Positions 19,891 to 30,765 of a DNA stretch of 64,000 nucleotides are shown one piece after another. Position numbers and translations under genes: made by a program. The stretch spans positions 12,501-76,500 of the forward strand of contig JADJFT010000007.1 in NCBI GenBank assembly GCA_016708465.1, given 5' to 3'. A model generated the notes under the pieces. The model had not been told where the DNA came from, ran no database searches, and worked only from the letters and a program-made list of their open reading frames with translations. This DNA comes from Rhodanobacteraceae bacterium. Lineage in GTDB: Bacteria; Pseudomonadota; Gammaproteobacteria; Xanthomonadales; Ahniellaceae. Position 1 is the stretch's first letter. Each line of letters begins with the position of its first letter.

Positions 19891-20699
19891 TTTGGGCACG
19901 TCTCGCTCTCGCTGGCATGATCGTCTGCTCGCGGCCTGTGGCCGCGATTCTGTGCGCCCGGCATGCCACCTTCCGGTCCCGGGCAGGACAGTGCGCCGCT
20001 TGGCAATGTTGACGTCAGCCTTATTCCTGAGCCGGTGCCGCGAGCCGAACCGCGCGCGCAATATGGCAACCACTCGCCCTACACCGTGCTCGGCCACAGT
20101 TATCGGGTGCTGGACAGCGCTGATGGCTATCGCGAGCGCGGCATCGCGTCCTGGTACGGCACTAAGTTCCACGGCAAGCTGACCTCGACGCGCGAACCCT
20201 ACGACATGTACGCGTTTACCGCCGCACACAAGACGCTGCCGTTGCCGACCTATGTGCGCGTGACCAATCTCGACAATGGGGAGCGCTTGGTCGTGCGCGT
20301 CAACGATCGCGGCCCCTTCCACGATGGGCGCATCATTGATCTGTCCTATGCCGCCGCGATCCGTCTTGGTATCGCCGCCACCGGCACCGGTCGCGTCGAG
20401 GTTGCGGCGATCGATACGAAACACGCCGCCACGACCACGGCACCACGCCCGCAAACCGCCACGCCGCAGCCGCTCTATGTGCAGGCCGGTTCATTCGCCA
20501 GTCGTGATAATGCGCTGCGCCTGCGCGAACGCTTGGAAGCGGCCGGATTCCACGACCTCTCCTCGATCGCGTGCTTACCCGCGGCGAGTTGTTCCATCGC
20601 GTGCGCCTCGGCCCGGTCGATTCCATCGGTGCCGCCGATGCACTGATTGAACGTCTGGCCGCAGTGGGCGTCCGTGCTGTCTCGACGCAAGTCGAATAA
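19887..20699 (+). CDS. rlpA: Septal ring lytic transglycosylase RlpA, lipoprotein (frameshifted)
   Basis: Outer-membrane lipoprotein that cleaves denuded glycan strands. The double-psi beta-barrel is clear: GIASWYGTKFHGKLTSTREPYDMYAFTAAHKTLPL, then LVVRVNDRGPFHDGRIIDLSYAAA with the DRGPF core. A C-terminal SPOR domain follows (LYVQAGSFASRDNALRLRERLEAAGF). Two frame breaks: one near 19926-19940, before which a lipobox LLAACG appears in another frame, and one near 20560-20570, after which the SPOR end reads DRVLTRGELFHRVRLGPVDS to the TAA at 20697. The GTG start at 19887 overlaps mltB and is my choice because of that coupling. Confidence 0.85.
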
Positions 20700-20728
20700 C
20701 CCTTTCCATATCGAGTCTCGTCTTCTCC

Positions 20729-21946
20729 ATGACCGTTTCCCTGAAGTCCCTGATCGCCGCGCTCTGCTTGTCCGCTGCCGCCGCCGCACAAACCACCTCT
20801 CCTGCCGCTACGCCGCTGTCCCTGCCCGCCGGCAATGCGGCAAACGCGGGTGCGCCGGTGCCGCCACCGCCGACCGTCGGCGCCAAACAGTATGTTCTGG
20901 TCGACTACCAGACCGGACGCGTGCTGGCGGAACAGGGCGGCGATGAACGCGTGCCGCCTGCATCAATCACCAAGGTGATGACGTCTTATGTCGTTGCCGC
21001 CGAACGCAAGGCAGGCAAGATCAAGGACTCCGATCCAGTCACGATCAGCGAGAACGCTTGGCGTCACGGCGGTGCCGTCACCGATGGCTCGACCAGTTTC
21101 CTCGAGTTGAACTCGCAGGTGCTGCTCGGTGATCTGCTCAAGGGCATGATCATCCAGTCCGGCAACGACGCGTCGATCGCGATTGCCGAACACGTGGCGG
21201 GTTCGGAATCGACGTTTGCGGCACTGATGAACCAGTATGCCGACAAGATCGGGTTAAAAAATTCGCACTTCGTCAATGCGCACGGATTGTTCGATCCCGA
21301 GCACTACATGAGCGCGCACGATATCGCCGAGTTGTCGCGCGCACTGATCCGCGACTTCCCGGAGGAATACGCGCATTACGCGCTCAAGGATTACACTTGG
21401 AACGCGCACACGCAGCGTAATCGCAACATCCTGTTGTGGCGCGATCCGAGCGTCGATGGCATCAAGACCGGGCATCTGAGCCAAGCTGGCTATTGCCTCG
21501 CAGCATCGGCGAAGCGTGGTGATACGCGCCTGATCGCGGTGGTAATGAACACCGCCGGTGAGAAAGTGCGCGCCGATGAGGCGCATGCGCTACTCAACTA
21601 CGGCTTCCGCTTCTTCGAGACCCACAAGGTCTATGAAGCGATGGCATCAGTCAGCGAAGTCACGCTGTGGCATGGCGACGCGGCCAAAGCCAAGTTGGGT
21701 GTCGCGCAACCGGCGCTGGTGACACTGCCGCGAGGCTCATATCAACGCTTGGCGGCGACCATGAATGTGCAGAAGCCATTGTCGGCACCCTTGAACAAGG
21801 GTCAAGTGGTCGGCACCTTCAAACTGGCGCTCGACGGACAAACCGTCTACGAAGCGCCGCTGGTCGCCCTGGAAGACTATGCCGAAGGTGGCTTCTTCAA
21901 GCGCATGAGTGACTCAGTCTGGTTGTGGTTCGATAACGGTGAGTAA
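20729..21946 (+). CDS. dacC: D-alanyl-D-alanine carboxypeptidase (PBP5/6 type)
   Basis: Trims the terminal D-Ala of peptidoglycan stem peptides in the periplasm. 405 residues. Signal peptide (SLKSLIAALCLSAAAAAQ), then the class C PBP active site: SITK near residue 79, SGN near 145, KTG in GIKTGHLSQAGYC near 247. The C-terminal PBP5_C domain is followed by an amphipathic helix (FFKRMSDSVWLWFDNGE) that anchors it to the membrane. Frame intact. Between rlpA and ybeD, its usual place. Confidence 0.96.
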   Translation: MTVSLKSLIAALCLSAAAAAQTTSPAATPLSLPAGNAANAGAPVPPPPTVGAKQYVLVDYQTGRVLAEQGGDERVPPASITKVMTSYVVAAERKAGKIKDSDPVTISENAWRHGGAVTDGSTSFLELNSQVLLGDLLKGMIIQSGNDASIAIAEHVAGSESTFAALMNQYADKIGLKNSHFVNAHGLFDPEHYMSAHDIAELSRALIRDFPEEYAHYALKDYTWNAHTQRNRNILLWRDPSVDGIKTGHLSQAGYCLAASAKRGDTRLIAVVMNTAGEKVRADEAHALLNYGFRFFETHKVYEAMASVSEVTLWHGDAAKAKLGVAQPALVTLPRGSYQRLAATMNVQKPLSAPLNKGQVVGTFKLALDGQTVYEAPLVALEDYAEGGFFKRMSDSVWLWFDNGE

Positions 21947-21949
21947 TCG

Positions 21950-22222
21950 ATGAAGGAGCTGAACGAAGCGCAGGGATTCTCATTTCCAACCACGCTGGAA
22001 GTGAGTGCCTTGGGCGCATCCGATGCCGGACTGCAGCACATCGTGCCGGATGTCTTGGCTGCAGTCGGTGTCGATGTGATCGTTGGTTCACTGCGCATTC
22101 GTCCATCGCGTGAAGGACGCTACATGTCGGTCACGGTAGCGTTTTTATGCGCGGACCGGGCGACCTACGACGCCGTGCAACTTGAACTGCGCGCGCATCC
22201 GGCGGTGAAGTGGACGCTCTGA
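21950..22222 (+). CDS. ybeD: DUF493 family protein YbeD
   Basis: A small 90-residue protein of the YbeD/DUF493 family, with an ACT-like fold and no proven biochemical role. Conserved features are FSFPTTLEV near the start and the SREGRYMSVTVAF strand. It lies 3 bases after dacC and overlaps lipB by 13 bases, the usual dacC-ybeD-lipB-lipA order. Confidence 0.94.
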   Translation: MKELNEAQGFSFPTTLEVSALGASDAGLQHIVPDVLAAVGVDVIVGSLRIRPSREGRYMSVTVAFLCADRATYDAVQLELRAHPAVKWTL

Positions 22223-22881
22223 CCTCGCGGCCGCTGCAGGTGCGCTCATTCGGGCGCCTGCCCTACGAGCCGGTTTGGCGCGCGATGCAACGCTTCACCG
22301 ACCACCGTGACGCTGGCACGCTGGACGAACTCTGGATACTCGAACACGACCCGGTGTTCACGCTCGGTCAGGCCGGCAAGTGGGAGCACGTACTCCTGCC
22401 CGGTGACATTCCGGTGGTGCCGGTCGATCGCGGCGGTCAGGTGACCTATCACGGTCCCGGTCAACTCGTTGCCTATCCGCTGTTCGACCTGCGTCGGCTC
22501 GGCATCAGCGTACGCGAGCTGGTGCAGCGCATTGAGCAATCAATCATCGATACGCTGGCGCGTTATGACATTGTCGCCGCACGCCGTGACGGTGCGCCCG
22601 GCGTCTATGTCGGCGATGCCAAGATCGCAGCGCTCGGTTTGCGCGTGCGCCGTGGCTGTTCGTTCCATGGACTCGCCTTCAACGTGGCCATGGATCTTGA
22701 TCCGTTCACGCGGATCAATCCCTGTGGATATCAGGGGTTGGCGGTGACCCAAGTGTTAGACTGCGGCGGCCCGAGCGCGCTGTCCGTGGTGGCCACCGAC
22801 CTGATCGACACGATGTGCGCGCAGTTCGGTTTTGCCGCGACTGCCGCGGATGCGCGCCTTCCTGAACCCGCGGACGCCTGA
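22210..22881 (+). CDS. lipB: Octanoyl-[ACP]:protein N-octanoyltransferase
   Basis: Moves octanoate from acyl carrier protein to lipoyl domains, the first step of lipoate synthesis. 223 residues. The GGQVTYHGPGQLVAYP signature is near residue 75, the catalytic Lys is in GDAKIAALGLRVRRG, and the catalytic Cys in INPCGYQGLAVTQV. GTG start at 22210 lies inside ybeD in another frame. lipA follows one base after the stop. Confidence 0.96.
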   Translation: MDALTSRPLQVRSFGRLPYEPVWRAMQRFTDHRDAGTLDELWILEHDPVFTLGQAGKWEHVLLPGDIPVVPVDRGGQVTYHGPGQLVAYPLFDLRRLGISVRELVQRIEQSIIDTLARYDIVAARRDGAPGVYVGDAKIAALGLRVRRGCSFHGLAFNVAMDLDPFTRINPCGYQGLAVTQVLDCGGPSALSVVATDLIDTMCAQFGFAATAADARLPEPADA

Positions 22882-22882
22882 G

Positions 22883-23878
22883 ATGAGCGAGACTTCCAGC
22901 AAGACCATTCCCCTCAACCTCGTCGAAGCGAGCTTGGTGCCCGGCGCGAAGCAGATCGCGCGCGACAAGATTGCGCGCAACCCGGTGACGTTCGATGCCG
23001 AGCGCCCAATGCTGCGTAAACCGGATTGGATCCGTGTGCGCTTGCCCAGCACGAATGCCGTGCAGCAGTTGAAGAATAAGCTGCGCGAGAGCGCGCTGGT
23101 CACGGTCTGCGAGGAAGCCTCGTGTCCGAATATCCACGAATGCTTCGCAAAGGGTACGGCTACCTTCATGGTGCTTGGCGAGGTTTGTACGCGTCGCTGT
23201 TCGTTCTGCGACGTCGCCCACGGTCGGCCGAAGCCGGCGGACGCGAATGAACCGAAGCAGTTGGCGCAGACCATCGCCGACATGCAGTTGCGTTACGTCG
23301 TCATTACCTCAGTCGATCGCGATGACTTGATGGATGGCGGCGCGGGTCATTTTGCCGACTGCATTCGCGAAACGCGTGCACTCAGTCCCGCCATTCGCAT
23401 TGAGATCCTGACGCCTGACTTCCGCGGAAAGGGTCGTGTCGAGCGGGCGCTGGCGGCGTTGGCAGCGAATCCGCCAGACGTGTTCAATCACAACCTGGAA
23501 ACCGTGCGTCGCGTTTATCGCGAAGTACGCCCCGGTGCCGACTACGACTGGTCGTTGCGGTTGTTACAGCAGTTCAAGGCCGAGCACCCGACCCTACCGA
23601 CCAAGTCCGGCATCATGCTCGGTCTCGGCGAGACATTGGATGAGGTCCGCGAGGCGATGGCCGATCTGCGCGCGCATGCGGTCGACATGATTACGGTTGG
23701 CCAATATCTGCAACCATCACGCCACCATCATCCAGTTGAGCGTTATTGGACGCCTGATGAGTTCAAGGAAATCGAAACGATCGGTTATGCGCTTGGCTTC
23801 AGCCATGTTGCCTCCGGGCCGCTCGTCCGTTCGTCCTATCATGCCGACCAGATGGCCCATGCAGCCGGCTATGCCTGA
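22883..23878 (+). CDS. lipA: Lipoyl synthase
   Basis: Radical-SAM enzyme that inserts two sulfurs into the octanoyl group. 331 residues. The auxiliary cluster cysteines are in CEEASCPNIHEC near residue 75 and the SAM cluster in CTRRCSFC near residue 101; the C-terminal RSSYHAD carries the Ser ligand of the auxiliary cluster. ATG at 22883 is preferred over an upstream in-frame start at 22832, which would extend into lipB. Frame intact. Confidence 0.97.
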   Translation: MSETSSKTIPLNLVEASLVPGAKQIARDKIARNPVTFDAERPMLRKPDWIRVRLPSTNAVQQLKNKLRESALVTVCEEASCPNIHECFAKGTATFMVLGEVCTRRCSFCDVAHGRPKPADANEPKQLAQTIADMQLRYVVITSVDRDDLMDGGAGHFADCIRETRALSPAIRIEILTPDFRGKGRVERALAALAANPPDVFNHNLETVRRVYREVRPGADYDWSLRLLQQFKAEHPTLPTKSGIMLGLGETLDEVREAMADLRAHAVDMITVGQYLQPSRHHHPVERYWTPDEFKEIETIGYALGFSHVASGPLVRSSYHADQMAHAAGYA

Positions 23879-23948
23879 CGGCACCCGCGGGAACCATTCG
23901 CTGGTTGGCCAGAGTCCCGGACCCATCATTGTTGTATCGAGAATTGCC

Positions 23949-26105
23949 ATGAACCTGCGTCTGATCGCTGCCATTGTCTCCGTCGTTATGCCCTTCGGCG
24001 CGGCTTTGGCCAAGTCGGAGCCGGTGGTCGCTTATAGCTACAAGCCGAGCAGCGAGCAGGCCCAGGCAGCGCTGCTGGCGACCCGCTTCCTGACCAACTT
24101 TCACTACAAGCGCGTGCCGCTTGACGATGCGATGTCGGAGACCATCTTCGACCGTTATCTCGGTCGCTCGATGGCGACAAGCTTTTCTTCACCGCCGCTG
24201 ATATCAGCGGTTCCGCATTTATGCGGATGCGCTCGATGACGCCATTTTCGACCAGCGCCTGGCTCCGCCGTTCGGTTTATGCGCGCTACGTTCAGCGTGG
24301 CGGCGACCGCACATGCGCGCGCGGTTGCTGGCGAAGGGTTTTCGAATTTTGCCGTCGACGAGCAGTACCACTTTAACCGCGAGCATGCGCTGTGGGCCAG
24401 CAGTGCCAGGCCTCGATGAGCTCTGGCGTCAGCGTGTCAAAAATGATTGGCTACGTTTGAAGTTGGCCGGGCGCGACGACCAAGGTATTCGCGACACGCT
24501 CGACAAACGCTATGCTGGCTTCGAAAAACGCCTCGGTGAACTCGATGGTGATGACGTGTTCCAGAGCTTCATGAATGCCTATTCGTCGGCCATCGAACCG
24601 CATACGAACTACATGTCGCCGCGCACCTCGGAGAACTTCAACATCCAGATGCGCCTGTCATTGGAAGGCATCGGTGCCGTATTGAGCCGCGAGGATGAAT
24701 ACACGACGATTCGCCAGATCGTGAAAGGTGGTCCGGCTGATCTGTCCGGCAAGCTGCAGGTCGGCGACCGCATCGTCGCGGTCGGGCAGGGCGACAAGGG
24801 CGCATTGACCGATGTCGTCGGCTGGCGCATCGACGACGTCGTCGAGCTGATCCGTGGCAAGAAGGGCACGACCGTGCGCCTAGACGTTCTCGCCGCCGAC
24901 GCCTGGTGCCGATGGCAAGCCGGTTCAGCTCTCCTTGCTGCGTGACAAGGTGCGACTGGAAGAGCAGGCGGCGAAAGTCAGGAACTGATCGACGTGGGCG
25001 CCGGTAAGTCAGCGCATCGCATCGGTGTCGTGCGTCTGCCGACCTTCTATCACGACTTCGAAGGCGCTCGTCGCGGCGACGCCAATTACGCGAGTTCGAC
25101 CCGCGATGTCGCAAAGCTGATCAGGAACTGAAAGTCAAACAGATCGATGGCCTAGTCATTGACCTGCGCGGCAATGGTGGTGGTTCACTCACCGAAGCGT
25201 CGGATCTTTCCGGCCTGTTCATCGACGAAGGCCCAGTAGTGCAGGTGCGTGATGCGCAAGGTCGGCTGACGATCGAGGGCGATGCCGAGAAGGCGTCGCA
25301 GGATGGCCCGCTGGCGGTGATGATCGATCGCGAGTCGGCATCGCTTCTGAGATCTTCGCTGCTGCGATGCAGGATTTCGGTCGTGCCCTGATCATCGGCG
25401 AGAACTCATTTGGCAAGGGCACCGTGCAGAATCTGATCGACCTTGATCAGTACACACGCGATCCAAGCGTGCATTTCGGTCAGCTCAAGCTCACCGTCGC
25501 GCAGTTCTTTCGTATCAATGGCGGCAGTACCCAGCATCGCGGTGTGCTGCCAGACATCGCCTATCCACAGACCGCTTGGGCCAGCGGTGATTTTGGCGAG
25601 AGCTCGCTCGACTTTGCGCTGCCGTATACCGAAGTGGCGGCGGCCGACTATGTGCGCAGCGGTGATCTGTCGGCGCTGAAGCCGTTGCTGGAAACGCGGC
25701 ATGAGACACGCGTCGCCAAGGATCAGGAATTCAAATGGTGGTTCGAGGACCTCGCGGAATATCAGAAACAGCGCGACCGCAAGGAAATGTCTCTGCTCAA
25801 GCACGCGTCGCGCGAGCGTGATCTGAACGAGGCCAAGCGCGCACCGCAAGGCGGCGCGTGTCGCAGCGGGTATCGATCCGCCGGGGAAGGACGCCGCCCG
25901 TGGCGACGACGGGCTGCTCGCCGACGAGCGTCGCGCGGTGATCAAGGCAGCAAGTACCGAAGAGGTGGTCGAGAAGCCCGACTTCTTACTTCGTGAAGGC
26001 GCCCACATTCTGGCTGATGCGATTGATCTGCTCCGTACCGACCAACGCCTGGCGGCACAGGTCAAGAGTTTCGATCTGCACACCGAAGCGCGCGTCGTCG
26101 ATTGA
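23949..26105 (+). CDS. prc: Prc/tail-specific S41 protease, heavily frameshifted
   Basis: Periplasmic carboxy-terminal processing protease. The reconstructed length of about 718 residues fits Prc. A signal peptide (MNLRLIAAIVSVVMPFGAALA) and an N-terminal Prc domain (LDELWRQRVKNDWLRLKLAG) are followed by a PDZ domain (TTIRQIVKGGPADLSGKLQ) and the S41 core with Ser/Lys dyad: SASEIFAAAMQDFGRALII and GENSFGKGTVQ. At least eight frame changes are needed, clustered at 24175-24410, 24895-25010, 25125, 25345 and 25850-25980. The closing residues are SFDLHTEARVVD. Either a pseudogene or a stretch of very poor consensus; neighbours are less damaged. Confidence 0.8.
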
Positions 26106-26109
26106 TTCT

Positions 26110-27461
26110 TCAGCCGGCGTAGCGTCGCTTCAGCAGTTCGTATACCGCGCGCAGCCCCATCGCCTCGCCGCCACGCGGCCGGCCGGGGCGTTCGCTGTCG
26201 TTCCAGGCGTAGGTATCAAGGTGCAGCCAGGGAATAGTCGACGCGACGAAACGCTGCAGATACAAGGCAGCAGTGATCGCACCCGCGTGACGCGAGGCGC
26301 TGCTGTTCGCGAGGTCGGCAATGCCGGATTCGAGCATGGTCAAGTACGGCTGCCACAGCGGCATCGGCCATAGCGGATCCTGCACCTCACGACTGATCGC
26401 CGCGAGTTGGTCGCGCAGCACGTCGTCGTTGCCGAACAACGCCGGTAGGTCAGGTCCGAGCGCGATTCGCGCGGCGCCAGTCAGGGTGGCGAAATCAATC
26501 ATCAGGGCCGGCTTTGATTCTGCGGCGTAGCTAAGCGCATCACACAAGATGACGCGACCTTCAGCATCGGTGTTGTCGATTTCGACGGTCAGTCCGGAGC
26601 GTGTGCAGATCACTTCTCCCGGTCGGTAGGCATTCGCGCTGATCGCATTTTCGATCGCAGGTATCAGCAGACGCAGACGGATCGGCAGGCGCCGTTCCAG
26701 CACCAGTTCGGCCAGTGCGATGGCGTGTGCTGCGCCGCCCATGTCTTTCTTCATGTGACGCATGCCATCGGCGGCCTTGATGTCGAGACCACCGGTGTCA
26801 AAACAGACACCCTTGCCGATGATGGCGACTTCCGGATGCGTGGGATCGCCGGCGAGCAATTCCAGCAGCCGCGGTGCACGATGGCTGGCGCGGCCGACGG
26901 CGTGGATCGCAGGAAAGTTTGCGTCGAGTAGTTCGTTGCCGATCCATTCGCGGTAGTTCGCGCCGAAGCGTGTTGCGATCGCACGCGTCACTTCGCCAGA
27001 TCGGCTGGGCCCATGTGTTCGGTCGGCGTGTTCACCAAGTCGCGCGTGCGCGCCGTGGCGGCCGCCAGCGCCGCTACTTCGTCGAGATAGTGTCCAAGCG
27101 GCGCCATTAGTCGGGCGGGATCACGGCGTGGCTTTTTGTAGCGGGCGAACTGGTAGCTGCCAAGCGCGAAACCGAGCGCAACACGCGCCGCGTCCAGCGC
27201 CAGACCGCGGTCAGCCAAGACGTAGTCACCGGGCGGCAACATCAGCGGTAAATGTGCGAGCGTGTTCACATCGGTGCTATTGACGACGCCGACCAGTACT
27301 TCGCTGATACCGCCCTCGTCATTTGGCACGATGCAGTGCGTCAGCGGTTGCGCTCTGAAGTGCTGGCTTGCGACCCAGCGTCGGGTGCGCTCGCTGCGGG
27401 TCGCCAGATAGGCGTCGAGATCGGTGCCGGTCAGTGCGACCAAGGCGATGGTGTCGGACAT
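26110..27461 (-). CDS. M17 leucyl aminopeptidase family protein (frameshifted)
   Basis: Cytosolic di-metal aminopeptidase. The N-terminal domain (MSDTIALVALTGTDLDAYL ... NTPTEHMGPADLA) and the catalytic domain (TRAIATRFGANYREWIG ... VYELLKRRYAG) meet at a one-base break near 26988-26992. Catalytic signatures are intact: GKGVCFDTGGLDIKAADGM carries the first metal ligands and Lys, and NTDAEGRVILCDAL is the M17 signature. ATG at 27461 overlaps the stop of the upstream HAD gene (TGATG). Specificity not predictable. Confidence 0.9.
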
Positions 27462-28165
27462 CAGGTCACTCCATGGACGTGGGGCTGGTGCGTGTCCAGC
27501 CAAGCACACAGTTGGTGCAGATCGGCAACTTCTAGGTCGGGACGCTGCGCATGCGGCCAGTCGCGACCATCGCGATTCAACCAGACCGCGAACAGGCCAG
27601 CCTGTTTCGCGCCGAGTACATCAAGCTCCGGGTCGTCACCGATGTGCGCGATCTGCGCCGGTGCGAGGCCTAGCAGTGTGCACAGATGCGCGAAAATTGC
27701 GCGATCCGGTTTCATTATGCCGACGTCGCGCGCCGAGATCCGTTGCTCGAAGTGCGCTGCCAGACCGATGCGTTCCAGATCGGCATTGCCGTTTGACAGG
27801 CTGGCCATGCGAAAGCGCGCCGATAGTCTGACCAGCGCGGATGCGGCATCGGGATACAGCGTGACCTCGTTGCGCGCCGCGTAGAACGCCGCAAATGCGG
27901 ACTCCACCAGATTCTCGCGTTCGGGCTGATCGGCCAGCACCTCATGCAGGCTGTGCCGACGTTGGGCGCTGTAGTCGTGGGCCAGATCGGGACGGCGCGT
28001 GGCAATGTCGTCGCGATGTGCGCGCAGGCGCTCGCTCGGCCAGAGTGGCGCGATCTCGGGCACTCGCACATGCAGCCAATGTTGCAGGCTGCGCTCAGCG
28101 TGCAGGATGGTGGGTTCGATCGGCCACAGGGTGTCATCGAGGTCGAAGCTCAGCGCGCGGATCAT
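27461..28165 (-). CDS. HAD-family hydrolase
   Basis: Haloacid-dehalogenase-type phosphatase of 234 residues. Motif I is FDLDDTLWP at the N-terminus (nucleophile and acid Asp), motif II ASLSNGNADL, motif III the Lys in DVGIMKPDRAIF, and motif IV IGDDPELDVLGAKQAG. A helical cap sits between motifs I and II. It resembles the YigB/GS1 group, active on FMN or small phosphorylated metabolites; the substrate here is unknown. It overlaps its neighbours on both sides. Confidence 0.88.
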   Translation of the reverse strand: MIRALSFDLDDTLWPIEPTILHAERSLQHWLHVRVPEIAPLWPSERLRAHRDDIATRRPDLAHDYSAQRRHSLHEVLADQPERENLVESAFAAFYAARNEVTLYPDAASALVRLSARFRMASLSNGNADLERIGLAAHFEQRISARDVGIMKPDRAIFAHLCTLLGLAPAQIAHIGDDPELDVLGAKQAGLFAVWLNRDGRDWPHAQRPDLEVADLHQLCAWLDTHQPHVHGVT

Positions 28166-29145
28166 GCGCCGTCTCCGGGTGTCGGCGATGGCGTACTTGC
28201 CGGTGCGGGTTCCGCCAGTGGCGTGGTGATCACTTCGCCGGGCATCGGCGTGGGCGGGTTCTTCAGCAGTTCAAGCAGGCGCTCTTCGCGCTTCGCAAAC
28301 GTCTGATTCAACAGGCGCGCTTCGCGGATCGGGAGCAGCTTGCGTCGCTTCAGCCACGCTGCCGTGGCCGGCGCTTCGAGGAAACGCACATAGCGCATCG
28401 CCACGTCGCTCGGGATCAGATCGCCGCGATGCACGAAATACAGGGGTGTGGTCAGCAGGTATTCACCGCTGCGGATGGTCTTAAGCAGAGGCGTGACGCC
28501 CTCGACTTTGATTGCCCGCAGTTTGCTGTTGGCGAACACGTTTGATAGTGCACTGACGCCAAGTGCGCTCGGGTCGATCGCGATCGCGGCTTCGAGTTGT
28601 TCGGTGTTGAGATACCAGCGGCTCGCCGCGACGGGGCGGTGCCCGGCCCCGAACAAGGCACGCCGCAATCCATATTCGGCGCCATCCAGCGGGCCAGCAA
28701 CGGCATATAGATTAATCGCGCGCGGCGGACCGCCGACCTGATCCCAACGCGTGATCTTGCCGAGATAGATATCGCGAATCTGGCGCAGACTAAGCGAAGG
28801 TGTCGGATTGCCCGGATGAGTGATCAGCGTCAGCGCTTCCCAGGCGACCGCGTAAAAATCGAGCGTGGTCTCGTCCTGTTTCAACGCATGCGGGCCGCGT
28901 GCGACCAGCGCGATTTCAACCTCGCCGCGCGCCACTGCTTCGATCGCACTGACCGTCGATAGGGTCGACAGGCGCACGCGACGCTGTTCGCTGGCCTGAA
29001 ACAGTTGTACCGATTCGTAGCCAAACGCGCGCATGCTGATGCTGTCGGTGCGGCCGTCGATGATGTTCTGGGCGTGAGTCGAAATGCTCGCCAACTGCAG
29101 TACGCAGGCAAGACCGAAGAAGCGCGGCGACAACGAGAAACGCAT
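28162..29145 (-). CDS. PstS-like periplasmic substrate-binding protein
   Basis: A secreted 327-residue protein (signal MRFSLSPRFFGLACVLQLAS) of the PBP-like fold used in phosphate uptake. Features such as LRQIRDIYLGKITRWDQVGG and YLLTTPLYFVHRGDL are typical of PstS-type domains. The C-terminus is a Pro/Thr-rich tail. No pst transporter genes are next to it, so a transport role is not shown; it may be a stand-alone binding or sensing protein. It overlaps the HAD gene by 4 bases. Confidence 0.8.
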   Translation of the reverse strand: MRFSLSPRFFGLACVLQLASISTHAQNIIDGRTDSISMRAFGYESVQLFQASEQRRVRLSTLSTVSAIEAVARGEVEIALVARGPHALKQDETTLDFYAVAWEALTLITHPGNPTPSLSLRQIRDIYLGKITRWDQVGGPPRAINLYAVAGPLDGAEYGLRRALFGAGHRPVAASRWYLNTEQLEAAIAIDPSALGVSALSNVFANSKLRAIKVEGVTPLLKTIRSGEYLLTTPLYFVHRGDLIPSDVAMRYVRFLEAPATAAWLKRRKLLPIREARLLNQTFAKREERLLELLKNPPTPMPGEVITTPLAEPAPASTPSPTPGDGA

Positions 29146-29223
29146 GGGCGACGATACGGAGAAACGGCGCGCACGTTAGCATGCGCACCGTTCTGCCGGA
29201 CTGAATGACGCAGTGTCGGTGGT

Positions 29224-30579
29224 CTATTCGACCAGCATGTAGAAGGCGCTGCGACCGCGAACGACGGTTAGCAGCAACTGTTCGCTGCGTCGCGTCTTGA
29301 TGCGGTTTTCGAGTTCGGTCAGATCACGCACTTCGACTTGATTAACGGCCACGATTCGGTCGTTCGCACGCAGTCCATTCGTTGCTGCGCGCGAGTCCTT
29401 GGCGACGGCATTGACGAGCACGCCGTTCAGCCCCTGGCGACGGAACTTGTCGGGCAGGTCACCGAGGGTCGCGCCGGACAGGCCAGCATTGACGGTGTCG
29501 CCGCCTGCTTGGCGTAGTTCAGTCGGTTTCAGTGTTGCTGTAAGCGTGACCGGTGCGCTCTCACGTAGCACCGAGATCTTGACCTCGGTACCGACCGGCA
29601 ACAGCCCTTCGAGATTCGATAGCTCATTCGCTGCATTGATCGCCTTGCCGTTCAGCGCCGTGATCACATCGCCCTCGCGCAGCCCAGCGGCGGCTGCTGG
29701 TGAGTTTGCGAGCACATGGGTGACGACCGCACCTTTTGCTGCTTTCAGACCCAACATCGGCGCAAGCTCGGCGGTGACGTCTTGCGTGTCGACGCCGAGC
29801 GAACCGCGCTTCACTTCGCCATAGGCAAGCAATTGCCGCATCACGTCGCGCGCGAGTTTGGCCGGAATGGCGAAGCCAATACCGACATTGCCGCCGGAAG
29901 GCGAATAGATCGCGGTATTGACGCCAACCAATTCGCCACGCAGGTTGACGAGTGCGCCGCCGGAGTTGCCAGGATTGATCGATGCATCGGTCTGGATGAA
30001 ATCCTGAACGCCGACGCCGCGCAGACCCGAACGTCCGAGTGCAGAGACGATGCCGGAGGTCACCGATTGGCCAATGCCGAAGGGGTTACCAATCGCGACG
30101 ACGAAGTCGCCGACCCGCAACTCATCCGAGTTTGCCAACGGCAGCGCCGACAGCTGTTCGGCCGGAATCTGGATCAACGCGACATCCGAGTCTGGATCGC
30201 TGCCGATGAACTTGCCTTTCAGCGTGCGGCCGTCGGAGAGCGTGACTTGGATGTCGTCGGCGCCATCGATGACGTGGTTGTTGGTCAGCACATAGCCTTT
30301 GACGGCATCGACGATCACGCCCGAGCCAAGCGACTGCTGTACGCGTTCGCGCGGCACCGCCGGGCTGTTGAAGAATTGGCGGAAGAACGGGTCATCGAAG
30401 AACGGATCGCGCACCTTCACATGCGTCTGCGAATTGATGTTGACGACGGCCGGCTGGGCGCGCTCGATCATCGGTGCCAAGGAAGGCAGCGCTTGCCCAT
30501 CGACTGCGGTCGGCAAGTGCGCCCAAGCGGACGAGGCGAGTAACAACTACAACACGGGCATCAGTGAACGGATCGACAT
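29224..30579 (-). CDS. degP: DegP/MucD-type periplasmic serine protease
   Basis: Do-family protease and chaperone of about 450 residues. The S1C catalytic triad is visible: His in YVLTNNHVIDGADD, Asp in SDPDSDVALIQIP, Ser in INPGNSGGALVNL. Two PDZ domains follow (GAVVTHVLANSPAAAAGLREGD and VNAVAKDSRAATNGLRANDR). The signal peptide begins MSIRSLMPVL at 30579 and continues LLASSAWAH in another frame, with a one-base break near 30545-30550. An uncorrected start at 30546 would give a truncated signal. Confidence 0.92.
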
Positions 30580-30722
30580 CGGCAGGACTCCGGGAAGCGG
30601 CGCGGGGCGCATGGAAGGGGCATTCTTCCGACCAGCAAGCGGGACATGGGTTCCATTGCAACCGCACGGACTTTCCGCGCTGCAGCAATGGTTTGCACGA
30701 CGATATCCGGTTGCTGCAGCGG

Positions 30723-30751
30723 TTGACACTCTCTGACACGAAGCGTAAGGT
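30723..30751 (+). promoter_or_regulatory. Candidate sigma-70 promoter for nrdJa
   Basis: A perfect TTGACA (30723-30728) is followed after 17 bases by TAAGGT (30746-30751), a weak -10. It lies about 230 bases before nrdJa and just ahead of the NrdR-like box, an arrangement that would let a repressor block transcription. This is a visual match only. Confidence 0.45.
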
Positions 30752-30765
30752 GCCCATCCGCTGAG

